A stretch of 64,000 bases of DNA, taken from positions 350,522,203 through 350,586,202 of the forward strand of contig NC_081824.1 in the NCBI RefSeq assembly GCF_030867095.1, read 5' to 3'. The notes under the pieces are model-generated. The model saw only the letters and a program-made list of their open reading frames with translations. It searched no databases and had not been told where the DNA came from. A program made the position numbers and the translations under genes. The stretch comes from Alligator mississippiensis. Taxonomy: Eukaryota > Chordata > Crocodylia > Alligatoridae. This document shows, in pieces, positions 23,876 to 35,009 of the stretch; the first letter of the stretch is position 1, and the number at the start of each line of letters is the position of its first letter.

Positions 23876-24609
23876 AATTATGGATTAGGCCACTGGTATA
23901 GTGCTTCAAATATGTATAAAAGAAAAAATGGCCATCAAACTGCACAACATCCCTCCATCTGTTGATGAGATTAAGTAATTAATCTATCTAAAGAAGTGAG
24001 AACCAACCTTTTGGGCAGACATATGACAAATCAAACTCATGCCCCCAAGTGCCACTTAGATCCCTCTCCCTTATCTAATCTGCTGCTCTAGCTTTCTCCT
24101 CCAGTTTTGGAACTTTAGTAAATACCATTTCTGCATTAATAGGCAAGAGTCAGTGTAATGGAACTCTACATGAGAAATTTTGAGGAATTATTAGTTCACT
24201 ACAATCTTTATTTAAAATTAATTGAAGTCATAAAAATATTGTAGAAGAACTGATAATAAATCAGACTAGTGTTCTTTTGCGTCTTAACAGTGACAAATGG
24301 CAAATATTTCAGAGTATAGTTCAAGAAAACTTACAATAGGAATATATGGAATAATTTGCCCTAAGGGAAATGTTTTCCTAGTTTCCCTACTAAAGCTTAT
24401 TTGAAACATAGGATTTTATATCCCTTGAGCTTTCCAGACTCTGGCTAGTTTAACATCCATATAAATGTTCAACCTTTTTATGAGTTCTACTAAGCTATAT
24501 GTCTTAGTGGTAAATAGCCATAATAAGTTCCACATATCAAATATGTACTATGTGAAAAGTTTCCTTTTCAGTTTTAAATTTGTTAATTTGATTGAATTAT
24601 TCATGGAGG

Positions 24610-24680
24610 AATTACTGTAAGCCACCCTGAGCCTTTGTTGGGAAGGGTGGCATATAAAGCAAATAAATAAATAACCACCC
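24610..24680 (+). repeat. SINE/LINE 3' tail with AAAT repeats
   Basis: 'gtaagccaccctgagccttt' then 'gggaagggtggcatataaag' and (aaat)n. This is the familiar 3' end shared by reptile SINEs and their partner LINEs (…gccctgagcc…gggcggtataaa…). Only the tail is present. The block at 24940-25240 after it is GC-rich and repeat-like but has no defined ends. Confidence 0.55.
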
Positions 24681-25399
24681 TTGTTCTTGAACTGTGGGGG
24701 GGGAAAAAAATCTTACGCCATTTTTTTTAAGTTACTAGGTAAAATATAGGGAGGGCTTGCAAAACCCACAGATGCAATTAGTTGAGCAAAAAGTACTTCT
24801 GCTGATTTAAACTGCATCTCCACAGATGGAGTTTGCTGTCATTATGACTATCTGTTGATAGAGAGCGCTCTCTCATAAAGAAAAACATCTAAAAAAAAAA
24901 GTCATTGCCTGCAAATGTTTATGCCTCTCTAAATAAGATTGCCAGTTGGACACCATTGGACTATCTGTGAGGGCTTAATCTGCAGCCCCAAAACTCTCAC
25001 CCAGCTGCCCTTCTTCCCCACTGGTCTAGCAGCAACCAGATCTCAGCTCCCCATCCTTTCTCTGGCTTCTGATTCCTTCCCCTGCCCCAGGGGTGGCCAG
25101 CATGACACAGCCCACAGGGCAGGGGAAACCTCTGACTTGGGGCACCTGCACAGCATAGAGGAGAGGCACCCACATGGCAGCCCGGGAGGGGACTATGGTG
25201 CACAGTCCATGGTAACGCCTCCAGCCATGGGCCTCCTTCCCCCCCCCAATTACTTAGAAGTTGAGTTACAGATTGAGATTAACTCAAGGCTGTTGCTAAT
25301 GTATAAATGCTACCCTAGCCTGCCTTCCCCCTAAATTCAAACTAACATGGCTAACTACCTGTCTATGGGGACTGGTTCGTTTTAGGACATTTGTTACTT

Positions 25400-28140
25400 T
25401 ACAATAGGGCTACCAAATGATTAAAAAAATGAATTCCAATTAATTGCAAAATTAATCACAATTTGAAACATGCAGATAAACACTAATAGAATCCCAATTT
25501 ATTATAAATATTTTGGATTTTTTTCTATATTTTCAAATAAATTGATTTCAATTACAACACAGAATACAAACTGTAGAGTACTCACTTTATATTATTATTT
25601 TTTATTACAAATAATTGCACTGTAAAAGTGGTAAACAAAAGAAATAGTATTATTCAATGAACCTTGCTGCATTTCAGCCAATCACTTAGACAAGTTGGTT
25701 TACATTCTCAGGAGATAATGCTGCACGCTTCTTATTTACAATGTCACCTGAAAGTGAGAACAGTCGTTCGCATGGCACTGCTGTAGCTGGTGTTGCAAGG
25801 TATTTACGTGCCAAATATGCTAAACTTTCATAAGCCCCTTCATGCTTCGACCACCATTCCAGAGGACATGCCTCCATGGGGATGATGGGTTCTGCTTTGT
25901 AACGATCCAAAGCAGTGCGGACTGGCACACCTTCATTTTCATCATCGGAGTCAGATGCCACCAACAAAAGGCTGATTTTCTTTTGTGGTGGTTCGGGTTC
26001 TGTAGGTTCCGCGTCTGAGTGCTGCTCTTTTAAGACTTCTGACAGCATGTTCCACACCTCATCCCTCTCAGATTTTGGAAGGCACTTCAGATTCTTAAAC
26101 CTTGGGTCAAGCACTGTAGCTATTTTTAGAAATCTCATATTGGTACCCTCTTTGTGTTTTGTTAAATGGGAAGTGAAAGTGTTCTTAAATCGAGCAACAT
26201 ATGCTGGGTCGTCATCAGAGACTGCCGTAACACGACATACATGGCAGAGTGCGGGTAAAATCACAGAGCAGGAGACATATAATTCTCCTCCAAGGAGTTC
26301 AGTCACAAATCTGCAGGGCTCAAGTAGTGTTTCTAGCTTTTGCAGTTTTCCAAAATCACTACCTGTCAGCACGGATAGATTGTGCTTTTCAAGAGCTAAC
26401 GTGGTCATGATAGTGGCTTTATTTCTAAGCAGGCGCTGAACCATACCCAATGTAGAGTCCCATCTGGCAGAAATATCTTGTCTGAGAATTTCTTGTTTCT
26501 GTCCATTTGCAGGTTGTTGTGTTTTTAGCTCTGCACTGTTAGCTAGACTGTGTTTGAAACAGCCCAGAATTTTTCTACATTTTAGCAGCACGTTTTCAAA
26601 ACCACCAGCACGGAGCGCTACTGTGATGGATCGCTGAAGACTGTGAGCGATGCATGTCATGTGTTCAAAAGGCAAACGACTGGTTGCTGCTATCATATTG
26701 CTTGCACGATCAGTACTAATTGTTGTTACCTTTTCTTGAATATTCCATTCTTTTGTAACATCCAAGAAACGCTCTGCACATGCTTCAGCATAATGTCTCT
26801 CTTCAGTATACACTGCTGTTAAAGCAAATGACTGCAGTCTCCACGCAGCATCAATCAGGTGTGCTGTGACTCCAAGATAGCTGTGATTGCTCAAGGATGT
26901 CCAGTGATCACCAGTCAAAGCAACAGCTTGTGCATTTTTCAGCAGCTCTAACTTAGTAGTCTTCTCACTGTGATACAAGTCACGTATTCGTGATGCAATG
27001 GTTCCTTGGGAGGGCAGGGTGTATGACTGGTTGGAAGACGCAATTTGAATAACCTCTATTAGTCCTCTGTCATTTACAATGTTGAGTGGTCTGCAGTCCA
27101 TAGCTATCCATTTTGCAATAGCATTGGTTAAGTTGTTGTACTTTGTTTGATCTGTGGGCTTGTAGCGATTCTGAAACACAGTAAGCGTACTCTGTTGCAG
27201 CTCACAGGATTCATTTGCTGTCACTGGGTTATCTGTAGCAAGAGGAACGGTGGCAAAAGCATGTTTAGCGTGTAGGTGGTACTTCAGACTTGTGGTACTT
27301 CGATGATATTGGAATTCAGCCTTGCAATAGCTACAAATAACCGTCCTTTTATCCAGAGAACCATCCACAAGTTTTCTATAAATAAATTTCCCGTTCAAAA
27401 CACCCGAACTTTTGCTGCTTTGCTCCATTACGTCCTTCTGATATTTATTCACTCAGTGCCATAAGAACAGAGTAGAACTGTCATGATTTCCACCTAGTGA
27501 TTAAGTACAGTACAGTAAAAAGGGTCAAAACTAGGGTTAACATATTTCCAATTCCAAAAAAGAGGACACCTGTTGGGGGCACACGTCACTCCCAACCCCC
27601 AGCCCCCTGGCACTGGCAGTGACCCTCACTCCTGACCTACAACCCCCTGGCACTGGCGGGGGCCCCTCACTCCTGACTCACAGCCCCCTGCCCCCCCCAG
27701 CAGCATCTCCTGGGGCTGTCCGGCATCCGCAAGCACAGGCACCAGCCCCTGTGCCATCGGCCCAGCCACAGAGCTCCCCGTCACCCTCAGAGGGCGCCCT
27801 GCCCCATTCCCCCGCTGGCACCTGGATAGCCCTAGCACCTGGATAGCTTCCCCCAATGCTGACAGAAACCCACCCCTCCATACACATACCCTAGACAATC
27901 CCCGAGACCTGGCCCTCCAGTCCCTATACATCATACACTTACCTGCATCCAGCTGCTGAGTCTGCTCCCACGACCCTGCCTGGCTGCTTGCTGGCCTCAT
28001 GTGTGTGTATGGGTGTATGCAGCCTGGCAGCAGCGAGGAGGAGGGGCCACTTTCCCCCAGTGCACACGGCCCGACAGCAGCAATTAGACGTGCGTTAAAA
28101 AAATTAACGCATTAATTTGTTTTTGCATTAATCGTACCCA
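25400..28140 (-). mobile_element. hAT DNA transposon carrying a transposase gene
   Basis: The transposase frame (25686-27452) is bracketed by related AT-rich ends: left near 25404 reads agggctaccaaatgattaaa, and right near 28130, reversed, reads gggtacgattaatgcaaaaa. Both contain attaat/taacgc motifs typical of one hAT group. Between the gene and the right end, 27535-28080 is a GC-rich block beginning 'agggttaacatatttccaat', which looks like a separate nested nonautonomous element. No matching 8-bp duplication could be fixed, so the ends are approximate. Confidence 0.6.
25686..27452 (-). CDS. hAT-family transposase (BED-finger, ZBED1-like)
   Basis: A cut-and-paste transposase frame of 588 codons without a stop. 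Residues 40-64 form a BED-type finger (C40, C43, H59, H64). The catalytic core follows: an aspartate in LTGDHWTS near residue 180, a second in STDRASNM, then CIAHSLQR and the insertion domain. The C-terminal hAT dimerisation region contains EWWSKHEGAYESLAYLARKY and PCERLFSLSGDIVNKKRAAL. The family normally continues NVNQLVCLSDWLK; here the frame stops after NVNQLV. The next bases, read one frame over, give CLSDWL, so a small deletion truncates only the last few residues. Two starts are possible (M1 or M9). It lies inside the CHAMP1 intron on the same strand as CHAMP1. It is most likely a transposon gene rather than a host gene. It is the best-preserved DNA transposon in the window. Confidence 0.88.
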   Translation of the reverse strand: MNKYQKDVMEQSSKSSGVLNGKFIYRKLVDGSLDKRTVICSYCKAEFQYHRSTTSLKYHLHAKHAFATVPLATDNPVTANESCELQQSTLTVFQNRYKPTDQTKYNNLTNAIAKWIAMDCRPLNIVNDRGLIEVIQIASSNQSYTLPSQGTIASRIRDLYHSEKTTKLELLKNAQAVALTGDHWTSLSNHSYLGVTAHLIDAAWRLQSFALTAVYTEERHYAEACAERFLDVTKEWNIQEKVTTISTDRASNMIAATSRLPFEHMTCIAHSLQRSITVALRAGGFENVLLKCRKILGCFKHSLANSAELKTQQPANGQKQEILRQDISARWDSTLGMVQRLLRNKATIMTTLALEKHNLSVLTGSDFGKLQKLETLLEPCRFVTELLGGELYVSCSVILPALCHVCRVTAVSDDDPAYVARFKNTFTSHLTKHKEGTNMRFLKIATVLDPRFKNLKCLPKSERDEVWNMLSEVLKEQHSDAEPTEPEPPQKKISLLLVASDSDDENEGVPVRTALDRYKAEPIIPMEACPLEWWSKHEGAYESLAYLARKYLATPATAVPCERLFSLSGDIVNKKRAALSPENVNQLV

Positions 28141-28466
28141 TTAATGGCACATTTTCTTACACGTAAAATTACTTATTAAAAAACTAATTTGTTAAGTCTA
28201 TCTTCCTTGTTTCCATGCTACATTGCTCCCAATACAGTTACACTGGAAGACAAAGGTTTAGATCCTAGGCACCTAAATGTAATCCTATTCAGCCCTACTC
28301 AAATCTAAGAAGACATTAACACAAAGAGTGGGTGGGTCATCCCTTTCTTTGCAACAATTTTAAAGCCGAGTTGACAGCACATTTTAAAAACAGATACCTT
28401 AACTAATTTTTAGGGACTTGAGCAGGATGGAATATGGGCTCAATTAGACACCTAAGAGGAAGAAAA

Positions 28467-28714
28467 CAGTAGTGTAACTAGGAATGGGTGAGTGAGGCAC
28501 TAGCTGCAGGCACCAATTTAGAGAGGGTGCCAAAATAGCAGCCCCCATTCAGGAAGTCTGCACCCCTGCATGATGGAAGACCATGCCACGCTGGCAGCCC
28601 TGGGGCCAAGTAAGATTTTCTGATGCCCCGCAGCCCCCCCGACTCTTACTGCTCCCACCACACATCATGTTCCTGCATATCCACCTAGGGTGCAGAAATC
28701 ACTAGTTACAACTG
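28467..28714. mobile_element. MITE with CAGtxGTAACTAG ends
   Basis: Left CAGTAGTGTAACTAG and right CTAGTTACAACTG are inverted. A related element lies at 57365-57752 (ends cagaagtataattag / ctggttatgcctctg). The interior is GC-rich. No clear target duplication. 28150-28460 before it and 28720-29320 after it show nothing recognised. Confidence 0.65.
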
Positions 28715-29329
28715 AGATGGAACAGAATCTGGCCCAAAGTACCCATAGACAAGGGTGGGGAGGAGGAAGGGGAGGAAAGGGCTGAGGAGACTGAAAGTAC
28801 ACTTTCAGAAACTGGGGCCGTGGGACAGCAGAATCTCATTTCAAGGAAGGGCTCAGATAGAAGAAACTGGAAAGGAGACAATGCTTGGTCCTGACACCAT
28901 CTTTGAACTGTGTGGGACTCCATGGTAGGATTCATTCGCTGCAGACTGGTACCTGCTCGTAACATGGAATTTTATTAAGAGATACTTGGTATCTAAGGAT
29001 AGAATGTCGCCTGATGTGGCATGTGTGCTGTTATAAACATTTTTTATGGAAGCACAAACAGTGACAAAGTAGACAATCCATACCTTTTGTTGCACCGCAT
29101 GCGTATCCACAACAAAAAGTAGCATAAAAGAGTTGTTTTATTGAACTGCACATCTATTTGCCCTGTGGTGGGAGAGTGCGGGAAGCCTGAAGATGCCCAA
29201 ACTCTCCAGCCACCCTGGGCAGGTATGCCATGGGCTTGAAAGGCCCCCATCTTGCACACCTCAGGATTTCCCACACAGAAATCAGCCCCCTCAGGAAGCA
29301 CCTGCCCAGCTTTCTTTGCTTACAGAGAC

Positions 29330-29760
29330 ATCCTAGGGAATCCTAGAGCATCTCTCTAAGCAGGGAAAGTTGGGGTTTCCTGCTTATGGAGACCTGCCTT
29401 GAGATCTCATGGGGCACTTTTCCTTAAGTGGGTAAAGTCTGTGTAGGTCCTGGTGTGGAAGCAAGGGACCTAGGGAATTCCTGGAGCTCTGTGCCTCCAG
29501 GTTGGGACCCACACAGCAGCATGGGACCTGGGGAATCCCCAGTGCCCCATGCATCCACACCAGGAACTGTGCTGAGCAAATTCCCTAAGTCCCATGATGC
29601 CCTGTGCTTCCTTGCTAGGACCTGTGTCAACCCATGCTTCATGCAGAGGCATGGATCAGTACGGAGGCACAGAGCCCTTGGGTTTCTCCAGGTCCCATGC
29701 CACCCCATGGTTGTGTGGGAATCATAGGTCAGTATGGGTCCTGGCAAGCAGGTGCAGAAA
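29330..29760. repeat. Imperfect tandem array, ~60-80 bp units
   Basis: Units recur with the phrases 'gggacctagggaattcctgg', 'gggacctggggaatcccc' and 'aggacctgtgtcaaccc', alternating with 'ccatgcttcatgcagagg'-like blocks. Frames on both strands give similar low-information peptides, which is why they are not called genes. Boundaries are approximate. Confidence 0.5.
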
Positions 29761-30063
29761 ATTTACAGGCAAGAGGAATGTGCTGCCTTTTGTCTCTCAT
29801 CAGGCCTTTGCCTGATGCACAACAAGGAGTGGTATGTTTCATCAAATAAAGTGGACTGGCCGTGGTGGGACATGCCAGCCACAGCTGATCCACTTCGTTG
29901 TTTGGCAACGTCTGTTTTTACACTAAGCCAGTGCCTTTCACACTGCATTCCCTGGAACCCTGGGGTTCCACAACACGTCATCAGAGCTTCCCCAAAGAAA
30001 CTGGGGGCAATAGCGGAAGCAGCACGTCATCACTGCCAGGTTTCCAGGCTCCATATCAGCTTT

Positions 30064-30960
30064 TTAGAATCACAGAGAAGCAAGGCTGGAAGGGCCCTCC
30101 AGGGCCATCTAGTCCAACCCCCTTCCTGAAGCAGGATCATCCCTATCCAAATGATCCCATACAAACAATAATCTAAACTCCACATAAGACTGTGTAAACC
30201 CTGACACAACACAGATCTAACACCCTAACCTGCCACAGGTATAAAGTAGAGGAACAAATATCCTGCTTCTATGAGACCCTGGGTAGAGGGCCAACAGTCC
30301 ATACCAATCTAACCATGGGGTACGATTCCTTCCAGATCCCAAATATGGCGGGGGGGGAGGGGTGTCAGGAAAGAATGGTCCGAACCCGAGCAGAGGGGCA
30401 AGATCCTCTAGCCAGAATCATCCAGCTTTGGTCCCAGCAGGACCACTGGGTGTCAAACTCCCCAGCCTTGGCTGTAGCCAACACCCAATGAAGGAGGCTT
30501 AAAAACACCCTGACACATGTAGCAGAAAGGGGTGGAGCAAGAGTAATCTAGAAGCCAGAAAACATGTACCCACAGAATACATAAGCATAGCTATACCTGA
30601 CCAGTGGCTGCCCAACCTCTTTTTGAACATCTTCAGTGACAGAGTTCACAACTTCCCTAGTCAGTCTACTCCTCTGCCTCGCTCTTTTAACAGTAAAGGA
30701 GTTTTTTTTCCAAATATCCAAACTAAACATACTTTGCTGCAACTTCCAGCCATTGATCTGCATCCTCAACTCTGCAGCCAGAGAGAATGGCACCCCTCTT
30801 CTTTATGGCGCCCATTCAAGTATTTGAAGATTGCTATCATATCCCATCTTTTCCTCAAGCTGCAAGTGCCTAGCTCTTTCGTGGGACTTGCTTTCCAAAC
30901 CCTTTATCACCTTTGTGCCCCACCTCTGGATCCTAACTTTGCCACATCCTTTGTAGGACA
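30064..30960 (-). mobile_element. CR1 LINE, antisense
   Basis: Begins at the tail ('tagaatcacagagaagcaag', 'ggctggaagggccctccagg', 'catctagtccaacccc') and runs on through antisense 3' region phrases ('agtcagtctactcctctgcc', 'gtatttgaagattgctatca', 'ggatcctaactttgccacat'). 5'-truncated and noncoding. Lies in the CHAMP1 intron just before the CpG island. Confidence 0.85.
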
Positions 30961-31259
30961 GGGGTAGGAAAGGACAGGAGTGGCGGGTTCTGCAGCAGAA
31001 GCAACACGAAAGGATCTAGTGACTTCAGGACGTTTGAAAACCTGTGCCCTTCAGCGAGACAAGGCAGCCAAAGCAGCCTCTTCTGCTGCTACAGCCAGTG
31101 GAGACTGTTCATTGGGGGGGGGAGACACGGACAAAAGTCCTCTGATCATCCTGGGCAGCTCTGGGCCCCAAGGGCTGCTTCCTCAGAGGCAGAGAAGCCT
31201 GCTAGCCAGGCAAGGGGAAATTCAAATCTGAGAAGCAAAGAGTGTCCGTATCTGGGGCA

Positions 31260-31900
31260 CCTCCCCTGCTGCTGCCCTCTGCTGCACGGCTCTCCCCTCC
31301 TCACCCACCTCTTCTCCACTGAGACCCCCACCCCCGCGACTTGCCCGCGCCCCTCCCCCGCCAGGCCAGGAGGCAGCGCCCCTCCCCACCACGCTGAGCT
31401 AAGCCCCGCCCGTTAAGCCCCGTCCTCAGCTGGCGCCATTGCCGCCCGCCCCTCCCCCCCGCGCACGCGAGTTAAGCCCCGCCCCCCGCGCGCCCCGTTG
31501 CTGCCCCTGGTGGGGGAGGGGCCCCCGCTGCGCACAGCGCGGCGCTGGAGGCTGCGGGGGGAAGGCGCAGAGGGATGGGGGAGCCGCACTCACTCACCGC
31601 GCTGGGACGGGGGCCAGGTGGCTGCGCGGGGAGGCCGCTGAGCGCTTCCTCCCCACTGGCGGGCGGGCAAGCGGTGGGAGGGGGGGAGGGGGGTAGGCGG
31701 GCAAGCGGCGGCAGCTGAATTGCGCCTCGCGCCCGCTCGGCGTCCAACCGGAAGTGAGGGCTCCGCGCGCGCCCCGCCCCCTCTCCCTTTCTCTCGCGTT
31801 CCCTGCCTCGCGCAGGCGCAGTGTGTTCGGGAGGGGGGGAGGGGCGCGAGTGCGCAGGCGCACTTAGCGAGGACAAGGGAGGGGTGGGGCTACTGGGACG
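31260..31900 (-). promoter_or_regulatory. CHAMP1: CpG island promoter with CHAMP1 noncoding exon 1
   Basis: About 640 bp of very GC- and CpG-rich sequence, unlike anything else here. Several GC boxes (for example ccgcccc near 31405, 31487 and 31775), an ETS/GABP-type site ACCGGAAGT at 31747-31755 and two NRF1-like sites GCGCAGGCGCA near 31810-31820 and 31852-31862 suit a TATA-less housekeeping promoter. On the minus strand GCG|GTGAGTGAGT gives a consensus donor with the exon ending at 31598, so CHAMP1 exon 1 would run from a start somewhere near 31650-31860 down to 31598 and splice to 21613. The F-box gene lies on the other side and could share this island, but no plus-strand first exon was found. 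Frames across the island are composition artefacts. Confidence 0.75.
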
Positions 31901-31969
31901 GGGTTGGATTCCCCCCCTGCAGAGGGGAGGGGGGCACAACTCGGCAGGCGGAGGAGCTGGGCCTTAAAG

Positions 31970-32093
31970 CAGTGCTTCCCAAACTTGACCTCAGCATCAC
32001 TCCATTTCCTAGGCATGGCCCTCTCATTTCCAACCCCCAGTCTCAGGACTCCCTCAGCTCTTGATGCTGCGATCCCAATTTTGGGAACTGCTC
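31970..32093. mobile_element. Short hAT-type MITE beside the CpG island
   Basis: Left end CAGTGCTTCCCAAACTT, inverted right end near 32080 (ttttgggaactgc). Target duplication ccttaaag (31962-31969) versus tcttaaag (32094-32101). Only 124 bp. Confidence 0.7.
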
Positions 32094-32340
32094 TCTTAAA
32101 GGCTGCAAGTGGGAAAGGAGCAGTGAAAAAAACCCAACCCTGTTCATCCCCAGTTCACTCCCCTTTCAGCGTCCCCTTCTGCCACCTGCCTGTTTGATGC
32201 CCATAAAAAACCTGCTACCACCCGCCCTCCCCCGCCCCTCCTTTTATTCCAGGGGGTTGCTGATGGGGGGGGGAATAAAGGTGAAAACAGATGGGCAGAG
32301 GTTGTTAAGGGGTGCATGAGTGGGGAGCAGAGCACATTGG

Positions 32341-33190
32341 CCAGTGCCTACTGGTGCTTGAGCAAGTCCAAGGAGCCAAGGGACCCTACCCAGTGCAACT
32401 CTGCCTGAAGACATATGAGCAGAGAGGGACATGAAAACAGGCCCACAGTCCCAGGGTGGGGTCCTCCTGACCACAGCTTCCCCCAGGTCAGGTCGATCCA
32501 GGAGGTTGAGCAGGAGGTCGCGGGACTTGGTGGGGCTGTGCATGGGGAGCGCATAAACAAAAAGAAGCTGGAGTGGTGCAGCCAGCACCCCAAGAGGCTC
32601 TTGAGGAGGCAGTGAACAGGCTGCAGCCTGCCACACTCAAGACAGGCATGCACCAGAGTGCGACACAGGACTGGTTGGTGTGCCAGGGAACGTGTACCTA
32701 GATCCACCAAGACAAACTACAAGCCTTCCTTGCTAAGACAGGCTACTACAGGCACACCAGCATGTTCTTTGGGACAAATAAACAGAACAGGAACAAGAGT
32801 ACGGTCACAGGTTAATGAGTGTACCAAGGGGGGACACCTAGCAGAGGACACTTGAATGAGTCCAAGGAACCAGTGGCCACTGCCTACTGAAACTGCCTGG
32901 AGATGTGCTTGGATGAGGGCCAGGAAGACGGCTTCAAAGTCACCAGAGGTCATCCCAGTCAAAGCCTCCTTCCCTGTCAGATACATGGCTAGCTTGGCTA
33001 GGGCCAGGAGGTTGCACGATTTGGTGGAGCCATGGACAGGGAGTGTATAAATTAAGGTGCAGGAAGTAGTGCAGCCAAAACCTAAGCAAAAGGCTCTTGA
33101 GGCAGTGAAGGGGCTGTAGCTTGACGCACTGAAGATAGGTGTGCGCTAGACCGTGTGACACACCAGACTGGGCAAGAGGGACCTGTGGTT
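32341..33190. repeat. Two diverged direct copies of an unclassified unit
   Basis: About 32490-32720 and 32990-33190 are direct copies: 'gggacttggtggggctgtgc' matches 'cgatttggtggagccatgga', 'aggctcttgaggaggcagtg' matches 'aggctcttgaggcagtgaag', and 'gcatgcaccagagtgcgaca' matches 'tgtgcgctagaccgtgtgac'. A flanking 'gtccaaggagccaaggg' near 32366 pairs with 'gtccaaggaaccagtgg' near 32860. The minus strand gives leucine-rich peptides in both (for example LQPVHCLLKSLL and LQPLHCLKSLLL), so the unit may come from a coding repeat. I cannot name it. Confidence 0.5.
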
Positions 33191-33256
33191 TGACCCAGTA
33201 AACAGCAGTTCTTGTGTCCTTATGAAGTGGGCTGTTGCATACACAAGCCTATTCCT
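33182..33256 (+). repeat. Unclassified short interspersed repeat (type A)
   Basis: 'gaagtgggctgttgcataca' then 'caagcctattcctctctgaa' and 'cgagttag'. The same unit, with its continuation 'tctccaaggtgccac', occurs at 36985-37205 where a MITE interrupts it. Confidence 0.5.
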
Positions 33257-33259
33257 CTC

Positions 33260-34840
33260 TGAACGAGTTAGCCCCGGAGGAAACGCCTCGCCCTGCCTTC
33301 TGCCTGCAGAGCAGCCAGGAAATTCCAAGTGCAGGTATTTCCTGCTTCACCTGCTTCTAACCCTGTCCCTTGGGATCTCAGGAAGCATCACCCAACCCAT
33401 ATCTTTTGATTCTCCAGTGTGGCCACCTGAGGCTAAAGCTGAGGGGATGGTCATCTCATTAGACAACTTCTCATTAGAAAATGTTGCACTGGGATGAGGG
33501 GGAGTTTCGGATTTTGGGGTGTTGAGTAGGCTACACTAAGCCTTTTGGCTGGGGCAGGATATAAACCTAAGACATGAATGAGTAAATGAATTGAAATGGT
33601 GGGAAAAGAAAGGGAGCAGGAATGATGCAACAGTTCCTAACTCTTGGTTGGCAGCATGGTTTTGAATCTCTAGCCTTCACCTTCACTTGGGTATCTTTGT
33701 CATTACCTCTCCAGGGTCCCCAGCTACCACCCTTTCATAACGAGAGGGTGCATGATGCTTAGCACAAGTCCTGCTGCGGTTTGGCTTTATTTAGTAAATG
33801 CTGGTGTCACATACAAACACCTCTTTTATACTGTCTTCTTATGCTTTGCAGTTTAAGATTACCTTGGGTTGGTAGGGGTGGCTGGGGCCAGTAACTGTGC
33901 TATCCCCAGAAGCCTTACCTGGAGTCTTGGGGAGCTGCAGCTACGGTGCTCCTGCAGCTGGGAGCCTGGCTGGCAGCCAGAGCGTGGCTCTAGCAGGCCA
34001 GGCTCTGCACACACTGCCACCACATGTGCTGCCCTGCTTTAAGGTGCAGATTTGTTTGACCCCAAGATCTCCCAGGGTCAAAAACCTCCCCTGTACTGCA
34101 ACGTAGCAACACAGGGAATGCCTGCATGTGTGGTGGCGTAGACGGGTCTGCACCGCCTCTTTGCCTGCTCCAGATTTGATTTCCAGTTAATGACTACTGC
34201 TGAATATTTTAAACTTCCTATCTACTGGCTTATAGTCAACCTATATTTTCAGATATCAAGCTCTATGCATAGAAAGATTACAAGTTGTAAAACCAATATT
34301 AACCTTTTGTTTTATGTGACAAAAATTTGAAGACAGGTTTGGCAAAAAATCATAAGCTTATTCAAACTCCCTTTTAAGGCAGCATTATTTACGCAGCTTC
34401 TCTGCAGTCTCACAGTCTGGCTCAGCAGAGATGCCGCTGTTCCCAGTTTGATATTGTTCTTGCAAAGAATGGCAGCCATTTCCCCCCGAATTCCAGAGTA
34501 TAGCACTTGTTTCACAAAGGCATTAAAGACTGAAAAGTTTCTTCAAGCAAAGGCCTACAGTTTTGTTGATGTAATGAAATGCCAGGAGCCTACAAACAAT
34601 TATAAAGTTTTTTTTCATTCAGAAAAAATTGTAAAATACTTCATTGAATACAGTCATTTCAACATTGTAAATTTTTAAATTCACAGTCACAGGAGGAATT
34701 TAAAATCTTTAGGCCTGCAAGACTTGCACTTTCCTCAAAATAAAGATTTGGAAAACAAAGATAGTCTCTAAGAATGGGGTGCAATTAAGCAAAAACACCA
34801 TCAGAGAAATAATAGACGTAAACATCATTCAAAGTTGACT
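33260..34840. other. Intergenic, nothing recognised
   Basis: No exon, RNA or named repeat recognised. A region about 34300-34840 is AT-rich and UTR-like on the minus strand below the small frame at 34846-35001. Confidence 0.4.
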
Positions 34841-34845
34841 GAAGA

Positions 34846-35001
34846 TCAATCTGTAGTCTGCACAATCTCTTTTTCTAATCCAACATCTTCAGCAATCTCT
34901 AGAGCTTTCCAGGCCCTCAGTGATTGCTTGCACTCACTTCCAGCCTGTTGGATTGCTCTAGGCTCTCTGAAATTAGTACCATGCTTTAACCAGAAAAGTC
35001 A
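34846..35001 (-). other. Unassigned 51-codon minus-strand frame, possible terminal exon or pseudogene piece
   Basis: Between two stops the minus strand reads LFWLKHGTNFREPRAIQQ and continues with a charged, helix-like stretch (ECKQSLRAWKALEIAED, then EKEIVQTTD and stop). Composition looks like real protein rather than noise. A possible acceptor 'ctggttaaag' precedes the HGTN codons. Below the stop the minus strand is AT-rich like a 3' UTR. The CR1 fragment at 35010 cuts off anything upstream. I do not recognise the protein. Confidence 0.25.
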
Positions 35002-35009
35002 TGATGCTT

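Noticed and set aside
29424-29849. Several ~100-codon frames on both strands
   Set aside because: They arise from an imperfect tandem array and give similar low-information peptides in different frames.
31439-31939. Frames of 85-155 codons in the CpG island
   Set aside because: Stop codons are rare in such GC-rich DNA; the peptides are Arg/Pro/Ala-rich with no homology.
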